Source: Planctomycetota bacterium
GTDB lineage: Bacteria > Planctomycetota > UBA8108 > JACQVS01
Direction: 5' to 3'
NCBI GenBank assembly: GCA_028280485.1
Contig: JANQLS010000057.1
Location: forward strand, 1-64,000
DNA: 64,000 nucleotides
Shown here piece after piece: positions 46,420-54,378 of the stretch. The notes below the pieces were generated by a model that was not told the origin of the DNA, made no database searches, and saw nothing but the letters and a program-made list of their open reading frames with translations. The translations under genes and the position numbers were made by a program. Each line of letters starts with the position of its first letter. The stretch's first letter is position 1.

Positions 46420-49400
46420 ATGAACGGGCCCGCGCAAAATTTTTTCAAACCGATTCCCAATGGCATCCTCGCAACAACCTTATGTTTCCTGATCCTGTTG
46501 AGCTACGAGAAAGCAGAGGGCGAAGATGCGTACCAAAAGATGGTTGTTCCCTTTACCCAGAAATACTGTATTTCTTGCCACAACGACAAGCGCTCCAAGG
46601 GCGGTTTGAATCTTGCAAAGTATAAGAGCGATCAGGATGTCGTCTCTCACTTTCGACATTGGAATGCCATCATCGAATTTATTCGAGATGGAGAGATGCC
46701 CCCCGAGGACGAAGAGCAACCCAGCCTTGAGGCGAGGAATCAAGTTGTTCAGACTTTGGAAGACATCCTCTTTACCGAAGCTAAAAAACACGCAGGCGAT
46801 CCCGGTAGAGTCCTTCCTCGAAGATTATCGAATACCGAATATGATCTTTCGGTCCGAGATTTAACCGGCTTTAACATCCGGCCCACCCGAAACTTCCCGC
46901 CCGACCCTCAAGCGGGAGAAGGTTTCGACAATACGGGAGAGGCCCTCACGATGTCGCCAAGCCTCGTGAGAAAGTATCTCTCTGCCGCCAAGGAAGTTTC
47001 ACAACACCTCGTATTGACTCCCGGTGGAGTACAATTCAGCCCCTACCCGGTGACATCCTATTCAGAAAGAAAGAAGTTCGCGGAATCAGCGATTATTAAG
47101 TTCTATCAAGATCACTCCGTACACCTTGAAGATTATCTCGAAGAAGCCTGGAAGTACCGAGAACGACCCGAAACCCAAAAAGCGTTAACCCCTCAGGAAT
47201 GGGCTCAACAAAAAGGCTTGAGTGAAAAGTACTTTGCCACTCTTTGGAATTTCTTTGATCAACTCAAGGGAAACGTTGGGTTATTAAGCTCGCTCAAAAG
47301 AGCGTGGGAAAAACTTCCCTCACCGGATCAAGCTCAAGGCGATCCCATCAAAGCGATCCATCGAGAAATCGAGAATATAAAAAAGAGCGTCTACAACCAA
47401 AAAGAACGCCTCATTCACGCTTCCGCAGGGAATTGGCCGATTCGACATCTCAGTTATCGAGCTGAGGTTGCCAACAATCGATCTCTATATAATTCCAATG
47501 GACTTTCCTCAAAACATCTCCTTACCTCCCAACGATTACCCGACTTTAAAAAAGACGGCTTCTTTTATCTGGTTATCAAAGCCGAAGAAGTTCAGGAGAG
47601 TTCAACTGAAACCTACGTGCTCTTCGATCGCCCTATCTTCAGTCGAAGCAACAAGTACCCTCGAAACGATTCGGAACGAGAAAGGCACCAGGTTCTCACT
47701 CTGAGACAAATCCTTGAGGAACAATCCCCAGAGCTCCTTTCACTTTTAAATTTCGGTCAACATCCCGAAGGAAAGGAAATCGACAAAGATTCTTTTGTTT
47801 TGAAGGGATCTACGAATTTGATGATCCCGATTAAAAAGAATGTTCGACCTCAGCTCCAAAAGAAGCATTTCTTAGTTAATTTACATTTAGATTCTGAGCA
47901 TAGTCGTGAAAGCAGTGTACGTATTCAGTTCTTCAAACATGAAAACGAGAAAGAAAGTGCATATTCCGATTCGAAGTGGCTGATCCATAATGACAGCCAG
48001 ACGGCTAAGGAAGTGAAAAGTAACTTTGAAAGCTTTTGCTCTACTTTTCCTAGCCGATTCTTTTACGTCGACTCAAGACGTGGCCTTGCGGCTGGATTTC
48101 ACTTGGTGGAAGGTTTTTTCAGGGACGACAAGCCACTTGTCAAAATGGTGCTCTCACCTCAACAAAATAAGCATCTCGATTCTCTTTGGCGAAATCTTCG
48201 ATTCATGACTAAGAGCGCAGAGACACTCCTTCGAGGATTCGTTTGGTTCGAACGTGCTGAACGTCATGTACTTCACGACCCTCGATTCAATTTTTTGAGG
48301 GCAGAAGATCCGAAACTGATTGAAAGTGAGCTCTTGAATGAATTTGAGAGGGTTTACTTATTGAAGATGGGTGTCCAACTTATCGAAGGTCAACTCGTTC
48401 CTAAGAAGCCTAATTCCAAATACGATCTGATTCACGGATTTTTTGAAGACATTCGTCAAGGCTTGAAGGAGTACAAAGGACTACTAGTTCAAGCTGAGAA
48501 TCGAGGCTATAAGGACGTTTTAGACTTAGCTTCAAAAGCGTATCGTCGCCCTTTACTTGCCAAGGAAAAAGAAAGTTACAAAAAACTCTACAAAATCCTC
48601 CTCCCTCAGGTAACAGATCAAGAAAGTGCGTTAAGAGGAGTCTTTACGGCGATCTTGATGTCACCTCATTTTAATTTTCGTTACCAAACTCAAGAAGGAG
48701 ACCGCGAGGTCAGCCCACTCTCTTCTCATGAATTAGCTTCTCGCCTAAGTTACTTCCTCTGGTCGAGCTTTCCCGATGATCAGCTTCGAAATTGGGCCCG
48801 ACTACAAAAACCCAACGAGCTTCACTCGCAACTTCCCCGCCTGCTTCAAAGCTCCAAAGTGGAAGCCTTCGCCCATGAGTTCTTCGGTCAATGGCTTAAG
48901 TACCGTGATTATTTAACCAAAGATCCCATTCAAGCAAGTTCCTTTAAAGGCTACGATGATGAACTCAAGCAATCCATGGCTCAGGAACCCACTCATGTAC
49001 TGACTCACCTGATACAAAAGGACTTGCCCCTAAGTCAGATCATCGATGGAGATTTCACCTTTCTCAATCAACGGCTCGCGAATCATTATGGCGGTGAACT
49101 CAAAAAGCAATTTCAGAAGAAGTTCACCGATTGGAAAAGAGGTAAATATTCTTACGACCATGGAACTTTCGACGATCCCTGGTTCAAAGTTGAGAATTTA
49201 ATGCAAGCCGGTCGAGGGGGTATTTTCGGAATGGGAGTGATCTTAACGAAAAACTCTGCCGGGGAACGAACCAGTCCCATCAAACGAGGATTTTGGACGG
49301 TGCATCATCTTTTAGGCCAACACTTCCCTCCCCCTCCGGCGGATGTTCCCGAGCTTCCAAAAGAGGAAAAAAAGATTGAGAAGAGCCTTAGGGAATTGAT

Positions 49401-49821
49401 CCGAGATCATACCGAAGACCCCAGTTGTTCTCTTTGTCACGTTCATTTCGATGAGCTCGGTTTCGCGATGGAAGGATTCGATGCCATTGGAAGAAAACGC
49501 ACGAAGGACTTTGGCGGCCGCTTGATCGACACTCAAGTGAAATTCCCAAATGGTGATGTTGGGAAGGGAATACCCGGCTTAGTCGACTATGTGAAGAAGC
49601 AACGCCTCGATGACTTTACAAAGAACTTCTGTCGAAAACTACTGGGCTACGCCCTCGGTCGTTCCGTGATTCTGTCAGATAAACCGCTTCTCGTAAAAAT
49701 GGAGAAGGAGCTTCGGGAAAACGAATATAAATTCTCTTCTGTTGTCAAAACGATTATCACCAGTCGCCAATTTTTAAATCAGCGTACTCGGGAACGAGTG
49801 GCTTCTGAGAAGAAACTTTGA
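46420..49821 (+). CDS. DUF1587/DUF1592/DUF1588/DUF1585 planctomycete-type cytochrome protein
   Basis: The 1,133-residue exported protein has an N-terminal hydrophobic signal (LATTLCFLILLSYEKAEG) and a c-type heme site CISCHNDKRSKGGLNL at about residue 50. DUF1587-type sequence follows (RRLSNTEYDLSVRDLTGF). The DUF1592/1595 part is at about 700-900 (LSSHELASRLSYFLWSSFPDD). A second heme motif CSLCHVHFDELGFAMEGFD (about 1003) lies in DUF1588, and DUF1585 ends the protein. The middle (about 200-690) is a long insertion that I cannot assign. The family is thought to link carbohydrate or other oxidation to electron transfer, but its reaction is not established. The start has aaagga at 6 bases. The DUF1552 gene follows. 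Confidence 0.88.
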   Translation: MNGPAQNFFKPIPNGILATTLCFLILLSYEKAEGEDAYQKMVVPFTQKYCISCHNDKRSKGGLNLAKYKSDQDVVSHFRHWNAIIEFIRDGEMPPEDEEQPSLEARNQVVQTLEDILFTEAKKHAGDPGRVLPRRLSNTEYDLSVRDLTGFNIRPTRNFPPDPQAGEGFDNTGEALTMSPSLVRKYLSAAKEVSQHLVLTPGGVQFSPYPVTSYSERKKFAESAIIKFYQDHSVHLEDYLEEAWKYRERPETQKALTPQEWAQQKGLSEKYFATLWNFFDQLKGNVGLLSSLKRAWEKLPSPDQAQGDPIKAIHREIENIKKSVYNQKERLIHASAGNWPIRHLSYRAEVANNRSLYNSNGLSSKHLLTSQRLPDFKKDGFFYLVIKAEEVQESSTETYVLFDRPIFSRSNKYPRNDSERERHQVLTLRQILEEQSPELLSLLNFGQHPEGKEIDKDSFVLKGSTNLMIPIKKNVRPQLQKKHFLVNLHLDSEHSRESSVRIQFFKHENEKESAYSDSKWLIHNDSQTAKEVKSNFESFCSTFPSRFFYVDSRRGLAAGFHLVEGFFRDDKPLVKMVLSPQQNKHLDSLWRNLRFMTKSAETLLRGFVWFERAERHVLHDPRFNFLRAEDPKLIESELLNEFERVYLLKMGVQLIEGQLVPKKPNSKYDLIHGFFEDIRQGLKEYKGLLVQAENRGYKDVLDLASKAYRRPLLAKEKESYKKLYKILLPQVTDQESALRGVFTAILMSPHFNFRYQTQEGDREVSPLSSHELASRLSYFLWSSFPDDQLRNWARLQKPNELHSQLPRLLQSSKVEAFAHEFFGQWLKYRDYLTKDPIQASSFKGYDDELKQSMAQEPTHVLTHLIQKDLPLSQIIDGDFTFLNQRLANHYGGELKKQFQKKFTDWKRGKYSYDHGTFDDPWFKVENLMQAGRGGIFGMGVILTKNSAGERTSPIKRGFWTVHHLLGQHFPPPPADVPELPKEEKKIEKSLRELIRDHTEDPSCSLCHVHFDELGFAMEGFDAIGRKRTKDFGGRLIDTQVKFPNGDVGKGIPGLVDYVKKQRLDDFTKNFCRKLLGYALGRSVILSDKPLLVKMEKELRENEYKFSSVVKTIITSRQFLNQRTRERVASEKKL

Positions 49822-49918
49822 TAAAGTATTCAATATCTTCAATTTATCTCTCCAAAAGACGATCGACCTTTCAATCGAGAATTCTTTTGTTATGGATAAG
49901 CCTCGATAGGAATGCACG

Positions 49919-51220
49919 ATGAGCCAATCAAAAACTAAAAAACTCTCCCGCCGCCAAATCCTAAAAGCTGCCGGTGCAACCCTGGCTCTCCCTTGGTTAG
50001 AATCGAACCACCACCTCTTCGCCCAACCGATCGTCAAAGGCACAAAAGAACTTCCCAAACGATTCGCATTCCTCTTCTTTGGAGATGGAATCCATCCCCC
50101 ACAATGGTGGGCTAAAGGTCAGGGCTCCCAAATGGAGCTTGGCCCTGCTTTCTCCTCTCTTGAAAAAATAAAAGAGAAGGTGAACATCATCAACGGATTG
50201 AAACATCCGGGAGGAGCCGTCGGAGGGCACGCTCGAGGTGCCGCCGGAATTTTAACTGGGATCCAACCACAAGGTGGAAGAGAGATTCGCGCCGCCGTCA
50301 GTATGGATCAAATCTTGGCCCGGGAATTACAGAACGATACCGCTATATCAAGTTTGGTTTTGGCCTGCGAACGACCCGTGACCGGATTCCATGAATCGGG
50401 TTATTCGATGCTTTACGCCTCTCATATTTCTTGGAGCACTCCCGTTTCTCCGGTTCCTTCGGAACTTTATCCTTCCTTAGCCTTCGACAATCTATTTGAA
50501 AGCCAAGGCAGTCAAGCAGATCAAAGCATCCTCGACCACGTCTTAGATCAACTTCAAGACGTCACCGGCAAGGTTTCGAAGTCGGACAAGAGGAAACTCG
50601 ACGAATACTCCACTTCCATTCGGGAAGTGGAAAAACGGTTAGCTCGAATTCAAAAGCGACAAAACGAAAAAACGATAGATCCTAAAAGCATCGACGAGAA
50701 ACGCCCCACGAAGGGCTTACCCACAGAAGTCGATGAACACACGCGCTTGATGTGTGACATCTTAACTCTCGCCTTTCAAACCGACCGCACTCGCATCGCG
50801 ACCATGCTTTTAACAAATAACCTTTCAGGGCAGATCTACCCCTTCTTAGGCCTTCGTGATGACCATCACAGCTTTTCTCACGCTAACAAAAATAAAGAGT
50901 ACGCAGCCATTACTCGGTTCTGGGTCGATCAGTACGGCTACCTTTTAAACAAACTGGACTCGATTCAAGAAGGAGAAGGTACGGTTCTCGATAACAGTTT
51001 GATCGTCATGGCGAACGAACAGTGGACGGCTCACTACGCCAAGAAGATTCCTCTCATTACCGGCGGTGGCTTAGGGGGCAAAATTAAAACGGGTCGCACC
51101 TTAGACTACGAAAAAAGTAAAAATCGAAAACTATCGAGTTTCTACCTGAGCGTCATGGATCGAATGGGCGTTCACAGGAATGAATTTGGCGACGCCAAAG
51201 AACAGCTCAACGGCTTTTAA
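49919..51220 (+). CDS. Tat-exported DUF1552 protein
   Basis: A 433-residue protein with a twin-arginine signal (SRRQILKAAGATLALPWLE) and the DUF1552 body: FLFFGDGIHPPQWW, INGLKHPGGAVGGHARGAAG, then LDNSLIVMANEQWTAHY and ITGGGLGGKIKTGRTLDY. It resembles the sulfatase-like/DUF1501 group and is almost always adjacent to a DUF1592 cytochrome-like protein in planctomycetes and relatives, as here. Its reaction is not known. It lies 97 bases after the DUF1592 stop. Confidence 0.9.
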   Translation: MSQSKTKKLSRRQILKAAGATLALPWLESNHHLFAQPIVKGTKELPKRFAFLFFGDGIHPPQWWAKGQGSQMELGPAFSSLEKIKEKVNIINGLKHPGGAVGGHARGAAGILTGIQPQGGREIRAAVSMDQILARELQNDTAISSLVLACERPVTGFHESGYSMLYASHISWSTPVSPVPSELYPSLAFDNLFESQGSQADQSILDHVLDQLQDVTGKVSKSDKRKLDEYSTSIREVEKRLARIQKRQNEKTIDPKSIDEKRPTKGLPTEVDEHTRLMCDILTLAFQTDRTRIATMLLTNNLSGQIYPFLGLRDDHHSFSHANKNKEYAAITRFWVDQYGYLLNKLDSIQEGEGTVLDNSLIVMANEQWTAHYAKKIPLITGGGLGGKIKTGRTLDYEKSKNRKLSSFYLSVMDRMGVHRNEFGDAKEQLNGF

Positions 51221-51587
51221 CCCATTCATAGCCATTTTTGTTGTAGCCGAACTTGTAAAAGCTTGGCCCATAGTCTCCTTACCCTTCAACTCTGCCAATC
51301 GCCCCCATTGTATAACGGCATCAATACAGCTGATGATTTGAGATAACGGCCTCCCCTTGATTTAAAGTAGATATATTAAGTCCTTTCAACTGCTCACAAT
51401 TCCCGCCAGAGATTCGCTTGACCACGTCTCAACCACCGGACTCGCCAAGGCTATAAATAATTCATTTAAAAAAACTTAGAACTTTCTCCGTTTTCTCCAA
51501 CCAGCTTCACAAAAACCGCATCTCTAAGGGCAGAACGACTTAAGCAAAAATCTTTTATTCCATACTAGCCTGGGAAGTGATTTTCTC
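51221..51587. other. Intergenic region with a single family D arm
   Basis: No gene. Bases 51243-51268 match one arm of the 14.64-kb hairpin (gtagccgaacttgtaaaagc then ttggcc), without a partner arm nearby. The rest shows nothing recognisable. Confidence 0.5.
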
Positions 51588-54365
51588 ATGAATCGCATTC
51601 GGAAAAATTACCTAATTCTTAGCCTCTTCCTGATTGGAGCTCATTCCTTAGTTCATACGGACGAACTGAACGGCCAAGTCATCCGATCCGTTTCCCCTAC
51701 CACAGCTTCGAAAGGAACTGTACTGAGAATAACCGGTACGGGTTTCGGTACGGTTAGGGATAATGTAAACGTCTTCATTCGAACGGATCTCACCAATGTT
51801 CCTCTCACCGTTCAAAGTGTGAGCAACTCTGAGATCCGGGCTGTTCTGGGTGTAATTCCTGACATCGCAAAGTCGGGTCGAGTCGTCGTTCAATTGGGAA
51901 CTGGAGCCCGAGCCCCCATTCAGTTCGAATCCGATGCCTTTACAGATCAAGATACTTCCTGGGTTTGGTCAAGAAATACTCGATCTTCGGAAGCACAATC
52001 GCCCCAAACAGTGATTTTAAATTTCTCTAGCCCTCTCCCCGGTATCACTTGGACCTTCGGATCGATCGTCAACAATCGCCTGCTCCTTCCCATCCATGAA
52101 GCTTGGGGAAGAGGAAGTAAAGTTGAACTTCATGCTCAAGTCCACAATAACGAAATTCGACTGGGAGCTGGGCTTTCCCTCTTCGGCTTCGAAATGGAAA
52201 GAAATACGACGGTATCTCAACAAGCCAACCTTCTCTGTGACATTATCCAAGATACTCTTCAGCAACAAGAGATCACCTATGTCGATTGTGATGTCACTGA
52301 ATTCCAGGGCACGCATGCCATTCAGTTAACTTTCGATGTTCGGGGAGCGCCTCGTGATCCAACTGTTGACCAAGGAAATATATCTCTCTGTGTAACTGAA
52401 TCTTCTGAACCTGCCATCCGGGTTGATAGCATCACTCCCTCGAGTGCTCGCGCCGGCGAACGCGTGACCATTAGGGGGCACGGTTTCGATCCCGATCCCA
52501 ACAACAATGCCGTTGCAATCTATGCCGGTGATGGAAATAAATTGGGAGCTGCGTTTGAAATCGTTGAAGCCAGTCCCACTCTAATGGTCGGATTAGTTAA
52601 CCCACTTCGAGAACGCTTTGCCAAACCCATGCCAATTGCAATTCCTCCTTGGGATGATTGGATCGGCCCCGGAAACCTTATTGTGAGCACCGGAGAAGGT
52701 CAAATTCACGAAAACGGAAGCCGGACTCGATTTTGGAGAAGAAGTACAACAAGTGTTGAAACTCGTTCGGACCAGCAGTTTCAAATTCTCCAATCGCTCG
52801 GAACTGTCCCCGGTCGCAATTGCTTCTCAAATGCAGAAGTATCAAATGGCGCCATCATGATTAAGGCTCCAACTTTTCTCTATCCGGTCGGAACAGAAAT
52901 TGAGCTCTGGCTCAGTTTCTCGACACCAGGTGATTTGATCAGTGAATCTTACCATGTCAGTGATTTAGTTTTAGAAAGCGACGCCCGTCTATCTTCCATC
53001 GCCTGTGACCTCATCCATAAAACCCTTTCCAATAACGACAGTCCGCTCCGATGCGAAACGACGAACATGCCCGATCAAGAGGTCACTCTAATTTCTCTCT
53101 CGATGCCTCCCGGTGTTCCTGAGGTGGATAAAGGCACTCTTACGATCTGTGTTACAACCCCGACGGTCGATCAACCTCAAGTTGAAGATTTCAGTCCTTC
53201 AGAAGGAGCCACTGGAGATCGTATACAAATCGCGGGGTCCAATTTTGGGGATCAACCTCAAGCGATTTCTGTACTTTCGGTATCGGGAGGAAGCGCACTT
53301 TCATTCAAAGTCGTCGACGTTCAAGATTCTTCATTAGGAGCAAATTTGGGCCCTGTGAATCCTAAGTGGGTGTTGGGAAAACCGATTCCGGCATGGAGAC
53401 CGACTGATGGAGGTAAACCCGTTCCTATTTGGGACCTCACCAAACCGGGTCCGATCCGAGTCTTGAAAGGAGTAGGTGGAGTCAGTAAGCCCATAAACGA
53501 TCCCCTTCTTAAACCTATCGGAATACTCGGACAAGCTAAGGCTTGGGAACGAAGAGGGATCTTACCTTCCACTTCGGCCGAACCTTTTATAGCGACAAAG
53601 CCGATTGCTCCCTTAGATCTAGCCAAACCTATTAAACCCGTAGGACCGGCTCATGGTGCAGGGATCGAACAAAAGGGACTCCAACCATCGGAAAGACCTG
53701 AAATTGCTTGTAGCTACGGCCTCGTTCGTGACGGAAAGATGGTTCTTTATTTACGAGGTTTCTGGCCGAGTACTCATGACTTTCGATTGTATTTCAGCGC
53801 TCATAACGATGCCGCGAACATGGGAGCTGAAGTCTATGTCGATCGTTTCAATCTAGAAACGGAAAATATCCGGCAGGCAGCCCAATCTTTCTCTGCTTAT
53901 TTGAGCCATCTCTTGATGGAACTCATTCCGGATTCTCAAGTTCTCTTAGAAACCGAAATTAGTAATATCGATGATGGCGCAATTAAAATTGAAGTCTTCT
54001 TCGCAGATGGAACAGAGATTGAATACGGTGTCTTCAACCTCTGTTTACTCGAGCCGTCTTCTTCAACGGGATCCATCATTCCTGGTGATTGTAATGGCGA
54101 CGGTCAGCTCGATGTCTCAGACACCATCTGCCTCCTCACCTTTTTATTCTTAGGTGTTCCTGAAGAACTTCCCTGCGGTCCTCCCGGTGAACCGGAACCG
54201 GATCCCAGCGATGTCGTTCTGTTAGATTGGAACGGAGATGGAGGCACTCCGGATATCTCCGACGCCATCGCGATGCTAGGAAACTTATTCTTAGGTCACG
54301 CCCCCCATGTTCTTGGAACTTCGTGCATTCCCATCCGTGGTTGCCCGGATGCTTGTGGGCGATAA
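51588..54365 (+). CDS. Secreted IPT/TIG-domain protein with a Lys-Pro-rich linker and dockerin-like C-terminus
   Basis: The 925-residue protein has a signal peptide (NYLILSLFLIGAHSLVHT). It carries three IPT/TIG-type immunoglobulin-like domains starting near residues 30 (VSPTTASKGTVLRITGTGFG), 277 (ITPSSARAGERVTIRGHGF) and 530 (FSPSEGATGDRIQIAGSNFG). Two similar intervening domains (about 110-275 and 380-525) share a pattern ending in LCVTESSEP or ICVTTPTVD. A Lys-Pro-Ile-rich stretch (about 590-700, KPIPAWRPTDGGKPVPIW) has a repetitive character. The last 96 residues form the dockerin-like module, with an 18-residue insertion between its halves. It is probably a surface or adhesion protein. 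The next gene follows after 13 bases and has a similar ending. Confidence 0.83.
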   Translation: MNRIRKNYLILSLFLIGAHSLVHTDELNGQVIRSVSPTTASKGTVLRITGTGFGTVRDNVNVFIRTDLTNVPLTVQSVSNSEIRAVLGVIPDIAKSGRVVVQLGTGARAPIQFESDAFTDQDTSWVWSRNTRSSEAQSPQTVILNFSSPLPGITWTFGSIVNNRLLLPIHEAWGRGSKVELHAQVHNNEIRLGAGLSLFGFEMERNTTVSQQANLLCDIIQDTLQQQEITYVDCDVTEFQGTHAIQLTFDVRGAPRDPTVDQGNISLCVTESSEPAIRVDSITPSSARAGERVTIRGHGFDPDPNNNAVAIYAGDGNKLGAAFEIVEASPTLMVGLVNPLRERFAKPMPIAIPPWDDWIGPGNLIVSTGEGQIHENGSRTRFWRRSTTSVETRSDQQFQILQSLGTVPGRNCFSNAEVSNGAIMIKAPTFLYPVGTEIELWLSFSTPGDLISESYHVSDLVLESDARLSSIACDLIHKTLSNNDSPLRCETTNMPDQEVTLISLSMPPGVPEVDKGTLTICVTTPTVDQPQVEDFSPSEGATGDRIQIAGSNFGDQPQAISVLSVSGGSALSFKVVDVQDSSLGANLGPVNPKWVLGKPIPAWRPTDGGKPVPIWDLTKPGPIRVLKGVGGVSKPINDPLLKPIGILGQAKAWERRGILPSTSAEPFIATKPIAPLDLAKPIKPVGPAHGAGIEQKGLQPSERPEIACSYGLVRDGKMVLYLRGFWPSTHDFRLYFSAHNDAANMGAEVYVDRFNLETENIRQAAQSFSAYLSHLLMELIPDSQVLLETEISNIDDGAIKIEVFFADGTEIEYGVFNLCLLEPSSSTGSIIPGDCNGDGQLDVSDTICLLTFLFLGVPEELPCGPPGEPEPDPSDVVLLDWNGDGGTPDISDAIAMLGNLFLGHAPHVLGTSCIPIRGCPDACGR
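54075..54365 (+). other. Dockerin-like C-terminal module of the IPT/TIG protein
   Basis: 96 residues: PGDCNGDGQLDVSDTICLL, FLFLG, DWNGDGGTPDISDAIAML and LFLG, ending in four cysteines. Calcium-loop residues are well kept. Confidence 0.75.
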
Positions 54366-54378
54366 AGGATCATATTTC

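Noticed and set aside
46480..49821. Splitting of the DUF1592 protein into two genes because of its length
   Set aside because: The frame is continuous from the first heme motif to the C-terminal domain, with no internal stop or start context.
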